A DNA stretch of 64,000 nt, taken from assembly GCA_027186245.1 (NCBI GenBank), contig CP114482.1, forward strand, positions 31,391,209-31,455,208. The letters run 5' to 3'. Every line of letters starts with the position of its first letter. Positions within the stretch are counted from its first letter, which is position 1. The notes beneath the pieces were generated by a model. The model was not told the DNA's origin and searched no databases. It saw only the letters and a list, made by a program, of their open reading frames with translations. The translations under genes were made by a program, and so were the position numbers. The DNA comes from Coriaria nepalensis. Taxonomy: Eukaryota > Streptophyta > Magnoliopsida > Cucurbitales > Coriariaceae. Shown here piece after piece: positions 34,474 to 46,198 of this stretch.

Positions 34474-34920
34474 ATGACTTGTTTAGTAAGCATACATGAT
34501 TAGGATATTTCTTATCAACATATCCAGGGGGTTGATGCACATATATGACCTTATTTAATGTACTATGTAAGAAAGCAGTTTTGACATCCATTTGTTCAAG
34601 TTCAAGATTAAAATATGCAACAGTAGCTAATAATTCTTATAATCTTAAACTTAACTACTGTATAGAATATCTCATTAAAATCTACCCCTTCCTTTTTGAG
34701 TATACCCCTTAGCTACTAGTCTTGCCTTATATCTAAGTAGATTAGAGGAATTCTCTTCTTTTACCTTATATATCCACTTATAGCCGATCACTCTCTGTTT
34801 GGCTAGCTTTAGAATAAGTTTCTAAGTGTGATTGATTGATAAAGACTTCATTCATCATTCATGGCCTCCTACCATTTCTTGTTGTGTAAGGAACTGATTG
34901 CCTCATAGTAATTAGTTGGC
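34474..34920 (-). pseudogene. Copia reverse transcriptase, N-terminal part
   Basis: Split frames contain EPTNYYEAISSLHNKKW, VIGYKWIYKVK, VAKGYTQK and DVKTAFLHSTLN followed by QPPGYVDKKYPNHVC. This is the usual start of copia RT. It stops just before the YGLKQAPRAW region, at the gypsy LTR junction near 34470. The YVDD box is absent from the window. Confidence 0.9.
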
Positions 34921-34922
34921 TC

Positions 34923-36180
34923 TCATTTGATTTCTATACATGCAATCAAATTTGTAAAAATAAGATCTGCATAGGAATATCTAGGGTTAGGTTTTACTCT
35001 CCTTTTCTCCCTATCTCTAACCAATTGGTAATTGGATAAGTTATCATGACTTGACCTATGTAAGATCTCATGAGTATCTTGTTTAATTTTTTGACCATCA
35101 ATTGTGTCTTGCACTTCCTCATTTGGTTCAAAGCCATTGAGATGCCTGCCCTCCTCTAGTTGTCCGTTAGGATCAACAATGGTTGCAGGCTCCACCTCAC
35201 TGTGAGTACCCTTGAAAATATCTGTTCCATCAGTATTATCGGTTGCAGGCTCCACCTCACTGTGAGTACCCTTGAAAATATCTGTTCCATCAGTATTATC
35301 ATCATTTCCCTCACATGGGAAAATCTCTTCATTAAATACTAAAGCCCTACTAATTAGAATTTTGATACTAATGGAGCTCTTATCCCATAACCTATATCCC
35401 TTTGTACCCCCCACATATCCAAAAAATATGTATTTTTGGGACTTAGGATCTAATTTTCTATCCAACTTCCAAGCATAGGCTACACAACCAAAAATTCTCA
35501 AGTAACCTAAGTTCGGTTTCCTACCTATCCATTTTTCTTTTGGACATTTAAAGTCAATAGCAGCTGAAAGACTCCTCTTTATAAGATAAGCTTCACTTTT
35601 AACAGCCTCTCCCCAAAATGCCTTACCTAAACTCGAGGTAAACAATAAACACCTAACCTTCTTAATTAGCGTTCTCTTCATTATTTCAGGCACTCCATTT
35701 TGCCGTGGTATCTTAACTAATGTCCTATACCTTTGGATCCCATTAGACTTACAAAACTCATCAAACTTACGGTTGCAAAACTCTAAACCATTGCCTGTCT
35801 TTAGTATTCTTACCTTCCTATCAACTTGGTTTTCAACTCAATAAACCTAGCTAAAGCCTCATACTTAGATTTTAGTAAGAATACCCAAAACTTCCTACTA
35901 TAGTCATCTACAATAGAAATAAAAAACCTATTACCACAATGTGTGGAAACCTTTTCAGGCCCTCACAGATCAACATGTGAGTATTCTAGACAGTTCTTAG
36001 CTAAATGAATTCTCTTAGAGAAACTTTATCTATGTTGTTTTCCTAAGATACATGTTTCATAGAAATCAAGAGGTGAGATAGTATCCTTACCAAGCATGCT
36101 TTGCTTACTCAAGACATCTAAACCTTTTTTACTCATATAGCCAAGTATCTGTTATAGAGGATTTAGAGGAGACAAGTGCA
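34923..36180 (-). pseudogene. Copia integrase (core fragments and C-terminal region)
   Basis: The open part, 34923-35693 (256 codons), begins with LFTSSLGKAFWGEAV and includes KCPKEKWIGRKPNLGYLRIF, FGCVAYAW and FFGYVGGTKGYRLWD, as in copia integrase C-termini. Upstream, about 35694-36180, broken frames include VDDYSRKFWVF with the core acidic motif. A perfect 60-bp duplication in the linker doubles a 20-residue unit. Confidence 0.92.
35181..35300. repeat. Perfect 60-bp tandem duplication
   Basis: 35181-35240 and 35241-35300 are identical. The duplication is in frame within the copia integrase linker and encodes two copies of a unit starting DNTDGTDIFKG. Perfect identity in otherwise decayed sequence suggests a recent event. 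Confidence 0.97.
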
Positions 36181-36184
36181 TTAT

Positions 36185-36560
36185 CTGTCTTACCATGAAA
36201 ATAATAACCACAAAGTATATATAAGCCATGTTTCTTTACACCTATCAAAACTTGTTTTGAATTCTTACAAACTGTTAAAGACTCATTTTCAGCTTTATAC
36301 CAACAACCTAATTCATCTAGTATACCTAGAGCAAGTTTCTTTTAAGACTGGGGATGTATCTTTCTTTGCTTAACATGATTAGTTTTCCATCATTTAACTT
36401 TATAGTGATGTTTCTTATCCCTAAGATCTTACAAACATTATTATTACCCATATAGACAGTACCTTCTTCTAAATCCCTAAAATCACTAAATCATTCCTTG
36501 TTTGGACTCATATAGAAGAAACAATCTGAATCTAGAATCATTCATTTATTACAATAGTAT
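36185..36560 (-). pseudogene. Copia protease and pre-integrase fragments
   Basis: The reading includes ILDSDCFFYMSPNKE, GTVYMGNNNVCKILGI and YIPSLKRNLL, as in copia proteases. The catalytic DSG motif reads DSD, and a stop precedes FSDF. The pre-integrase part follows with LYILCGYYFHGKTD. The enzyme would be dead. Confidence 0.85.
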
Positions 36561-36639
36561 TAGAGAGATTCAAGACTTCAGAGTAAGATGCAGTGTTGCT
36601 AGTTCCAACTATATTACCCTCTACATTATTCTGACCAGA

Positions 36640-37345
36640 TTTCTTATTTTGCAATGCATAGCATTTTTTCTTCAGATGTGCTATTTTCCCACAGTGATAG
36701 CATTTCATAGTTTCATTAGATGCTTCCTTTTTGTTAAAATTATTATTTTTTGGTTGGCTAACAAAACTGGGGTTCTTTTTCTTCTCTATTTTTCTTTTTA
36801 CAAATAGGTTTGAGTTATTTCTTTTAAGTTAATAGCATTTACAATAATTTTCAGGTTTAGTTCTTGACTAGTATATTTCAAGGCATTCTTAACTACCACA
36901 TAATCATCAGGTAAGGATCGTAAAAGAACCATAGCTTGACTAGTTTTATCTAAAGCATGATTAGTTCCCTTAAGCACAAAGTTCATTTTCAAAAATTCAT
37001 TTAAGTTTTCTTCTATTTTCCAAGAAAATAATGCACCCTTTAAGAAAACTAGATTAGGAACATCTTGTATAGAGAATTTAGAAAGTAACTTACCAATAAG
37101 CAAAGAGGATTATCATAACCATCTACCTTCCTTATGATGTTGTCAGAAAGGTTTAGAATAATGAGGTTATGTGTCTTCTCATCAAATTTCTCTTTTCTGG
37201 CCAGTGAGGCCTCTGGCCATTTTTTTCATCTTCTTGAAGTGCTATAAAGCTCTTTATGATGAGAAAGAAGGGTTTTCAACTTTTTACACCAAATTCGAAA
37301 ATCAACTTTTCCATTGAAACTTGCGATCTCTATATGGGTACTCAT
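36640..37345 (-). pseudogene. Copia gag with zinc knuckle
   Basis: It starts MSTHIEIASFNGKVDFRIW at 37345, a copia-type gag N-terminus. One frameshift near 37090 leads into the frame at 36798-37103, which contains MVLLRSLPDDYVVVKNAL, a typical gag block. After another change, a zinc knuckle CYHCGKIAHLKKKC appears near 36690, fitting CX2CX4HX4C. Several stops make it non-functional. Confidence 0.9.
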
Positions 37346-37784
37346 GGCTGCTCTTTCCTATTTGGAATAGAGTAGATATTAATTGATAAACAAGTAGAAA
37401 TATAGATTTGAAAAACAAAATTGTTTCTAAAAACTTAGATTATTTAATCAAGGTTAGAAAATAGTTTTACAATAAAAAAAAAAAAAAACAAACAATCTCC
37501 CTATATGCAGTCTTCCTATGAATCAATCAATAGAATTAAACCAATATATAAAATACCTAACTTATCAGAGATTGAACAAATAGATATGTTAGTAAACAGA
37601 GTTCAATTCACAGTTAAAGATTTATGAACAGTGCTATTTAGAAAGAAAATTTTTCAGAATAGCTTTTTAGATTCAAAGATCACAATAAAACAAGCATTTA
37701 TATTCAAGGATCACAAATATAACATATAGGTTCATAGGTCGATTCATACAAGAAGGACAATCACGGATCATGTATTTAAAATAA

Positions 37785-37796
37785 GCTCTGTTACCA
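37785..37796 (-). other. Primer-binding site of the copia element
   Basis: TGGTAACAGAGC on the minus strand differs at one base from TGGTATCAGAGC, the complement of the initiator tRNA-Met 3' end used by many plant LTR elements. It lies between the LTR and gag. Confidence 0.75.
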
Positions 37797-38466
37797 CCGT
37801 TACAATTATATACATCATGTTCATCAATATACAAAACAGATTATGTATAAAATCATCGATCTATAAAATCAATAATATAATATTTAGATTTATAATAAAC
37901 CTAAATAATATATTCAACAATTCAAGAATTACATAATATACATTCAATAGACAGAAAAATAATATGGATTACAAAATCTCACAGATTTATAGATTTAGGC
38001 TTAATTAGATTTATGTTTAGACCGACGATCACAATAACACTATGATAGATACCAAAAACCAAGGTAAAACACTAAAACCTCTCTTAATCAACACAGAACA
38101 AGATTTCATAAACATGCGTAAAACCCTAGAAACATAATAGATCTATATCAATACAGAGAAAGAAGTACGATGATTTCAAGTAAGATCAAAACCTCTATAT
38201 ACAAATATAGAACTTCAGAATAATCAGAGAAAAGAGCAAATCATCATCACATATTACTTCCAGAAGAAACATCAAGAATTGTCAAAGAGAAATCCTAAAG
38301 ATTACAGTCACGAATGAATAGAAAGAGAGAGTAATACAAAGTCTTAAGGTAACCGGGTAAGTTAACAAAATGGGTTAGTATATTTTTGGGCCTCAGTCAA
38401 AAAGAAAAAACTCGATTACTTTTTAAGATAAACTCTTACAAAATTTTGGACCTAAAAAACATAACA
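37797..38466 (-). repeat. 5' LTR of the copia element
   Basis: It starts TGTTATGTTT at 38466 on the minus strand. The far end is set by the primer-binding site and is approximate, since a clean CA end was not seen. The first 150 bp match the truncated 3' LTR. Confidence 0.75.
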
Positions 38467-40115
38467 AACCTCATTTCTACTGTTAAGTATTCAAATCCTT
38501 CCATTTAACTTTCTAGTAAAAAGATACCCACATCAACGAAATCAAGATATCGACAGCAACTATTAAAATGGTGATTTCCACAATATAGATAATGAAGATT
38601 CTCTAATGGGTACAATTCAATGTGATTTGTGGTACGTCGAAAAAAAAAAAACTAATCTAACTGTTGCAAAAAAATCGGCATTTTTCAATTCATCATTACT
38701 GACGATGCATCTTTTTTTCTTTTCTATAATATTAATATATGTTGATCTCTTATAAGGCTTTTTTGAGTTTGTGATAGTTCATATTAATCTTTTTTTTCCT
38801 CGGCTTTATGAGTTTTAGATATAATAGGCAAATCTAATACCAATATGTTTGAAGTAATAGAGCTTAATCCGTTTTTTAGAAGTTTGATTATTACATACTC
38901 AATTAACTTCTTGCAAAATATATCCCAATTGTAGGAAAATCCAAAGAAAAGATAAAAAATAATCGTTTGAATCTAAAAGAACAAAGAGCCAATTTTTTTG
39001 TTAAAAATCATAAATAATAATCACACTTATACACGGCTTTTAAAAACCAATTCAATCGCTAGGGCTGCTGCCCACTGAGCCAAATTTTTGCACCGCCGCT
39101 TCAAATTCCTACCCTATTCCCCAACCCTGCTCCCACCCTCGGGCTGCCGCCCACTCAGGCTCTCATCATCTGCCCCTCCGTCATATCTAGTTAATTGGCT
39201 CTACTTTACAATCCACAAGAACTGCAACACAGTCCGAGTTAATCCATCCAATTTTTTTGCCCGTATAGAATCTCTGATTTACTCTCCCATAGGAAGAGGG
39301 AGATTCCATTGGATTAATGCGTACCGTGATTTGGATGGCCAAGCAGCTCTCGTGATATTTGTTAAGTCTAGAGATGTCTATTGGCCAGCTCATACCTCAT
39401 GCATACTTATATAGCACCGATATGGTGACACGGTTAAATAATCTATCATAAAGCATCCGAGAAATGACTTGACTAGTAACGAGGTACGTGCTACCTACTA
39501 GTTACTGAAGATAAGTTATATGCATTCTCTATGAATTTCTAAAGGAGAAAGACAGATTATTATAGCTAAAACTATATAGATCAAGAAGTTGAAGGAAATT
39601 GCTAGGGTTGCGGAATCGTTAATGCTAGGAGGATAATAGTAATAATAATAATAATGGAAAATTAACTATCAGAAAATATCATAAAGTTTTATAACTATAG
39701 TAGAATTTATATTGAATTTTAATTAAAATAAACCATCTAGTTCCCTAAAAATAAATCTACACAACCCAACTAAAATATTTCCTTCTATCCTTACTCAAAA
39801 ATTTTATTTTTATATTTTTAACTCATTTAATTATTTTAAATTAATTTTCAATCTCTATACTTTTTCACTACCACCTCTACCGATCTCTTCGCCTCCACCG
39901 TATAAATATTTTAGAATTCTAAATTTAACAAATTAAAAAATTTTATATTCATTTTTAAAATATATTAAGATTAGATGAACTGATTTTCGAATCTCGTTGG
40001 ACAGGAAGAAAGCAAGATAAATTTTCCGACAGTGAAGGATGGCGATGGTGAAGGGCGAGAAAATGAAATATGTTGTCTTGGCTATGGAGGGTTATGGTCG
40101 CAACAACATATTAGA
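38467..40115. other. AT-rich intergenic DNA
   Basis: A 108-codon plus-strand frame at 39088-39414 is Pro/Ser-rich at its start, in a locally GC-richer patch, and matches no family I know. The rest is AT-rich with no recognised gene. Confidence 0.4.
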
Positions 40116-40542
40116 GCGGAGAAGGTTGTGTTAGAGTGGAGAAATATAAAATAATTAAAGTGAGATTTAAATTATAATAATTATTTAATGTTTAAAATAG
40201 ATATAAAATTTTTAGTTTCCAAATTTAGATATTTTGATTATTTTCAATGATAGTGGTAGGCAACGCAGTAATAATGAATAATGAAGGAATTGGTAAAGGC
40301 AGTGGTAGAATTGGAAGCAAAAATGAGCCTAAGTAGATTTCAACTTATGGTAATTATAAAGAAAAATCATATTAGAAATTAAATTTAGGTCCATTATGTT
40401 ACAAAATACTAAGTACTGCAAAATAAAAATAACAAAAAAACTATTTAAATATCGTTTGGGTTGCTTCCATTAGTTAGGAAAATGTGAAGATAATAGAAAT
40501 AATGACTGTTTAAATATAGACAAACCATGAAAATTACACATT

Positions 40543-40576
<34 letters not shown>

Positions 40577-40950
40577 TGGCGGCAGGACAGACTAGGATGG
40601 AGAAAGGTGTCTTAGAATAGAGAAATATAAAATAATTAAGGTGAGGTTAAAAATATTAAAATAAAAGTTAATGGTTTAAAATGGATATAAAATTTTTAGT
40701 TTCCTAAATTTAGATATTTTAATTATTTTCAGAAACAGTAAGTGATAGGGGTGATGAAAAAAGGGTTAGTGGAGATAGTAATGGAACTAGAAGTAAAACC
40801 GAGCTCATATTAGAAATACTATTTAATAAGGGAAGAAAAATTATATTAGAAATTCAATTTAGGTTAATTACATTACAAAACAGTAAAAGTTAAAAAATTA
40901 CAATAAATATATTATTTATTTATTTATTTAAATATTGTATGTTGCTTTTA
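40116..40950. repeat. Diverged tandem duplication, spacing about 481 bp
   Basis: The block at 40130-40470 recurs at 40610-40950. Shared stretches include GAAATATAAAATAATTAA (40141 and 40622), GATATAAAATTTTTAGTTTC and CATATTAGAAAT. A TA microsatellite lies between them. No coding signal. Confidence 0.85.
40543..40567. repeat. TA microsatellite
   Basis: About twelve TA units, followed by GTGTGTGCGTG. It separates the two copies of the 0.48-kb duplication. Confidence 0.9.
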
Positions 40951-42199
40951 TGATCATTAAATTATACATCACGTCGGTCGATGTATTCCATGTAAAGTCC
41001 CATAAATCTTTAACAGGTATAATCAATGAATGAGCAGAGTTTTACTTATTTAATTATGAAATATAAAAATTATGTAAATTCTATCATTGTGTCAAACTTT
41101 CAAATGATAGACTCCCAAGAACTATACTCCATTAATTAATATTTATAGACTCATCAAATAGTCAATAATAGAAGCTCAAGAACATTATATAAAATAGGGC
41201 AAATAAGTAGGTATAGTAGCGAAACTGATTCACTTGTATTAAAATAATTCAAAAATTATATTGAGAAATTAGATTCATATAACTTTTCAAAGAATCTAAG
41301 AACACTTAAATCAGACCTACAATGACCGAGATAAGACTTCATAAAGTAGGGTAACTAATCTGTAAAACAATGGAACTTGAACCATGAATAGTATGTGTCC
41401 TCATGATTTTTTGGATAAGATAATATTGGAAGGAAATTCTTCAATTTTACAGGAATTAATTAGAAATCCGTAGCTAAATTTGTATGAGGTTCGTAATTTT
41501 TTAGTTTTGGAATAAAAACTTATATAACTTTATATCTGATACTAATGACGTCAACCTAAAGTGCAAAAATCTTAACAAGAAGTTTGACAAGTTATAATTT
41601 TCTTTTATACTGAATCAAATTAAGATAATTATATAAAAAATGAAAACTTAGGATGGTAACATCCAAATGAGACAAATTTTAGAATTTTTGAACATACCTA
41701 CACCTACATATATGTAAAAGAATCAAATTGGACATATTTAGAAGTTTATTCATATAGTTTAGAAACAAATATTTTTGAAGGGGTAAAAGAATTTCGGACT
41801 ATAATTTTTACAATGTATCTATAGGAGACATTACCGAAGATACCATGAGAATTCTTGAATTTTTTAGACCCCGAGTGTTAGAAATGGACCTTATAACATG
41901 ACTCTCAAAATGGAAAAATGAACTAGGAAATGGACCTAAATTGTACTGTTAAGGTGAATAAAGTTAAAGCCATAGTAAATGGTTGAATTATGCGCTGACA
42001 CTTTTATAGAAGGCATATAACAAATAGAGCTAAATGTGTAGAAGATTTCAGATCGATTGAAATTGTGGTTCATGAGATACAAGTATCAAAATTAAGGCTA
42101 GGTGCTTAGAAACAAAACATCCCTAAAAATCGTGCCTTCAAAGGCTGCATGAAAAGGTTTGAATTATGAAGTAAGGTGATTATTTAAAGAATGTTTATG
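40951..42199. other. AT-rich DNA, possibly LTR-derived
   Basis: No open frame of interest. The part after about 41990 has the style of gypsy LTR U5/R sequence and leads into the C-family LTR fragment, but I could not set a boundary. Confidence 0.3.
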
Positions 42200-43110
42200 T
42201 CTTTCTTATGAGTCATGAAACTGTCAATCATTAGATAAGCATAGTAGACTATCTAATGTGATAGATGTATTGATTATGATTGATATCATCTAAGAATTCC
42301 ACGTTTGCATATACTGATTTATGAATTATGCATTTAGTACCTCACATCCATGTTAGGAAAAGTGAAGATGTATAAGTAGAATAGAAGGATAAAACAAGAA
42401 TGATAAGTTAAGTTATGTACCAAACTCTTGAAGGAAAAACATAAGACCTAATGAAGAGAGGATCATGTTATGTTCAAGTCATGTTAAGTATGAAAGGTTC
42501 TTTGATAAGTTAATATTAGGTAGCTCCCTCATCTTCCTGTTGGATACGCACGTATCTAGTATGTACACAAGGCCAATAACATGAAACAAATAGAAAGTGT
42601 ACGGAAAGAATAAGAAAGAGAAATGAAACAAGCAATGAATAAGTTAGGATGTTATTGGATAATGTTTATGCATCATATACATCCTTGTCCAAAGAAATAT
42701 TTTGTGAGTTATATTTGTACTTTTTAAGTGAAAGATCATGCATTACATTCCATATTACAGACACCAAGGGTAAGTAACCAATTTAGTTTACCTGATGATC
42801 TTGCCGAGAATGTGTTATGTTGCAAAGGTAGTAACGGTACTATGACTCAATTATGCTATTAATTTCTGCTTTTGTGTTGTATATAATTTTGTTCATATAT
42901 TTTTGGCGAATCATAAGCACTAGGCAAATGTTTTGGAAAATTCCTTTTACATAATTCCAAATCACTCAGTTGACTCGATCACATTTCATAGTATATTTAA
43001 TAACTTCCTTCCTTTAATATGATAATATTTGCTACGAACACTGAATCCCTTTGATGACAAAAATCTTAAAGCTTCCTTTATAACATTGATTTCATTAGGG
43101 CAAATTCATT
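42200..43110 (+). repeat. LTR fragment related to the element C LTR
   Basis: Shared phrases with 59200-59840 include AATGAAG-GAGGAT, ACACAAGGCCAATAA, AAGAATAAGAAAGAGAAATG and TTTGCTACGAA. GGTAAGTAACCAATTTAGTT (42770) corresponds to GGTAAGTAAATAATTTAGTT (59531). It runs on the plus strand and has lost the U3 part. Confidence 0.75.
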
Positions 43111-43189
43111 TTTGGGTAATTCAATTTAATAAGAATAAAAAATTACTCTGAAGAGCATGCATCATTATGCCCCACTTCACTTTACGAGT

Positions 43190-43450
43190 TTTATCTGATT
43201 CGTGATTGAATTAGTTTGTTATTAAAATACTTTTTAAGTTAAATAGTTAATTCAATCATCTCTAAGATCAATTAACTTAAACTACTAGATCTATATTGAT
43301 TCCAGACCTATAGAAACCTCCAAAAGAACTTGTTGTGACCACTACCATACTAGATTGATCCTTCCATCATATGCCAACATTCCAGTTTAGTCGTAGGATA
43401 GGGTTTAATGTGAAACTATAATAGACCAACCATATGACTCATGTATGACC
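43190..43450 (-). repeat. Fragment of a copia-type LTR family
   Basis: Its words AAATAGTTAATTCAATCATC, TCAATTAACTTAAACTACTA and GATCTATATTGAT match 51385-51450 in diverged form, and the reverse complement of 23390-23570. Both ends are undefined. Confidence 0.6.
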
Positions 43451-44009
43451 TTATGTGTGATGCGCATTCAGTTTTGGGCATAAATAATTAGTTTTTAAGT
43501 CAACAGACTAATAATAATAATAATAATATAATATGAATATTATATTATGAAAATACAGTGCAGTACATAACATAAATGGCAGTGGGCTTCACTAGCTCAC
43601 CCTTCCCTCTCTCATATTATGAGATAAGCATGAATAGATATTTATTAGTTATCAATAGAAACCATATATGTATCAAGTATTAACTACGAAGTTAACCTCC
43701 GACTGTAACTTCATACATGCGATCTCATCAGCTTCGGTGGTTAGAAAATTTCTCACCTTTCCTGACCCCCTGCGAATTTTCAAACGAAAACCAAGGATTC
43801 CTTCTGTCCTCCATAATCTGAAATCATTGAAGTTGAAAGTAAGAATCTTGAAGCCTACAGACCATGGCCCTCATCTTCAGTTTGAAGCTCCGTAATACTA
43901 GTGAAGGTTACTCGTGGTAAGAATCGTCACTGCTATTGTACTCGAGATCCTTAGTTCTTTTATAATAGATCAAGGTTCATAAGTCGTAATTAGTTAGTAA
44001 GGTTTTAAA

Positions 44010-44320
44010 CACGTCAATGTCTAAATGTAGGGTCAACTCAATGCCTTCAATATACGAATGGGTCGACGATATCGACACCTTCAATATGCAAAGGGGTCGA
44101 TGGGATGGATGCCTTCAATATATGAATGGGTGGGCTCGACGCCTTCAAATATATGAATGGCTCGATGGGTTGACGCACTCGATGCCTTCAGTATGCGAAG
44201 TACTCGATGGGTCGGCGGGGTCGACGGGTTAACGAGGTCGACGGGTCGACTCACTCGATGCCTTCAGTATGTGAAGTACTTACCTGGTTAGCGAGGTTGA
44301 TGGGTTGATGGGTTGATTTC
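44010..44320. repeat. TCGA-rich repeat island 6 (element D LTR)
   Basis: Repeats of GGGTCGACGATATCGACACC, GATGGGTCGGCGGGGTCGAC and GCCTTCAATATACGAATGGG. They read as the reverse complement of island 4 and sit at the same LTR position. Confidence 0.9.
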
Positions 44321-44910
44321 TACTATAACAACAACGATACTTTAGAGCTAAACGATGTGTTTTAAGTAGAAATAGAACTTGAAAGAGGGATATGAAGTGT
44401 AGTTTAGTGATTTTAGCTATTTGAATTACATTGGACATCCCTAATGACCATGTTGTCCATCTTTACTTATTTTGGTGTTTTGAACTGAATAGACCGTCAG
44501 AGGCCGAGTGTGAGTTGATAATTATAGCATATCAGTTTTGAATGTGGTTTTAAGATGAATAAAAGAAGCTTATGCTATTTCATGACTTTCATTCTATATA
44601 CTTGTGAGTTGATAATTATAATATGTTAGTTTTCAATGGTTTTAAGGTGAATAAAAGATGTTTATGCTATTTCATAGTTTTTGTTATATATACTGCTTTA
44701 TGAAAGTGATTTGGTTAAAATAAGGATTTCATGAATGCATGCTTTATGTTTGGTAAACTATGTGTTATTGGATTGTGAATACCTGCTTGGTAGGGTATGG
44801 TCTGGGAGATGACTCCTGTATGTATCATCCCACGGGTGGAGGAAACAACTGTGAGACGTTACTATAATGGTCCCACATATTAAACTTCTTATGAAAGTAT
44901 TTTGATAGAA

Positions 44911-45275
44911 ACAAAGTGCCACGAGAGGCACCTCTTGAATCCCTAACAGGAGCAAAGTGTTACGGGGGCCACTTCTTGAATTCCTAGCAGGAGTAAAGTG
45001 CCATGGGGACCACCTCTTAAATCCCTAACAAGAGGAAAGTGTCACATGGGGCCACCTCTTGAATCCTGAGCGAGAGCAAAGTGCCACGAGGCTCACCTCT
45101 TAAATCCTTAGCAGGAGCAAAGTGCTGCAGGGGCTACCTCTTGAATCCTGAGGGGGAGTAAAGTGCCGCAGGGGCCACCTCTTGAATCCCGAGGGGGAGA
45201 AAAGTGCCATGAGGGCCACCTATTGAATCCCTAAAGGGAGCAAATTGCCACAGGGGCCACCTTTTAAATCCTACT
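44911..45275 (+). repeat. 41-bp tandem repeat in the element D LTR, nine copies
   Basis: The unit is close to AGCAAAGTGCCACAGGGGCC followed by ACCTCTTGAATCCCTAACAGG. Nine copies differ by a few bases each. It lies downstream of U3 in the LTR, and neither LTR A nor the solo LTR has it. Confidence 0.93.
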
Positions 45276-46000
45276 CTGATTTGACTGTATGATCTAAAGA
45301 GGTTTGTTGATAGTTTGATGATGTTTTTGGTTATGAGAAACAAGTATAAATATTTTCAAGGTATATGCTTGAGATTAGCATTAAAAATGATATGATTGAG
45401 TGATTTTACAGAATTGACGCAAATCTATATTGTTTTATGAAAGTGTATTGCTTGAACCAATTTTGATGGATTTACATCTCTACTGGTTTTAAACTCCTAA
45501 TATGTTGTATTTATCTCTCACTGAGTTTTATACTCATTCTTCTTTATTGTAAATATCTTTCAGATTAGAGAGGATATAGTCTGTCCGAGGGATTGCATGA
45601 CACTTTCCCAGTCAATCCTTGGGTATCATCTTATTTATTGGACTTGTTATTTTGAGGGTGAACATAGATGATCCATTGCATATTTGGTACAATAATGTAA
45701 AATACAATAGATGTAAAGTATTGTATATATAAGCCTTACCATAGTTGATGTGTTTAGCATAAATTTGTACAGAGTTGCTAACCTATATAGTTGAATATAT
45801 GGATTGTAACTCCTAGCCTTATGATGAGTGGAAAATCTTGAGTTAGATATGTTCCACAGATTCTAACATTTGAAAGTAAGGAAGAACGAGGCTTGTGAGT
45901 ATTGCATAATTGCATATTCCTCCTATCCTATCTCTAGATATCTTCGGTTATGTAGTTCTCACGCTGGTCATGGATCCAATAAATCGGGTTAGAGCAGACG

Positions 46001-46012
46001 TGGTATCATAGC
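46001..46012 (+). other. Primer-binding site of element D
   Basis: TGGTATCATAGC, one mismatch from TGGTATCAGAGC (initiator tRNA-Met complement). It lies directly after the LTR and 186 bp before the gag ATG. Confidence 0.8.
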
Positions 46013-46198
46013 AAACTTGGTGTTAAAGCTTTAAGCTTCATTAGACTATACAGTGGAGCATAGGAATCTGGTTGTAGGATTCCTTAGTGCTGATCATTTT
46101 CCCCTCAATTCTTTGTTTTGCAATGTTTATGAGCCATAATATAGGTTGGTCGTTTGATATACCATGCATATTGATTGATTTTATAGTGTAAAGACATC

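Larger units (their letters stand above)
32641..38466 (-). mobile_element. Ty1/copia retrotransposon, interrupted
   Basis: On the minus strand the order is 5' LTR (about 38466-37797), primer-binding site, gag, protease, integrase, RT N-terminus, an inserted gypsy LTR, RNase H, polypurine tract and a partial 3' LTR. Integrase before RT is the copia order. The two LTRs share their first 150 bp (32645-32794 and 38315-38466), both starting TGTTATGTTT. Most of RT is missing at the insertion. All genes carry stops. Confidence 0.92.
43470..45998 (+). repeat. 5' LTR of element D
   Basis: The first part (43470-44010) is homologous to the reverse complement of the solo LTR U3 (29410-28830). TCGA island 6 follows, then AAACGATGTGTTTTAAGTAG, which is also shared. 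A 41-bp tandem repeat comes next (44911-45275), then the TGAGT/ACTCA palindrome at 45532-45546, about 460 bp from the LTR end as in the solo LTR. It ends just before the primer-binding site at 46001. The start was lost or merged with the fragment at 43190-43450. Confidence 0.75.

Noticed and set aside
39088..39414. 108-codon open frame in a GC-richer patch
   Set aside because: No recognisable domain, and the start is low-complexity Pro/Ser. Kept only as a note in the intergenic entry.
43470..45998. Idea that the element D LTR is two unrelated LTRs joined near 44400
   Set aside because: The parts flanking the join match the solo LTR in order, and the distance from the palindrome to the LTR end (about 460 bp) is the same, so one LTR with an added 41-bp repeat fits better.
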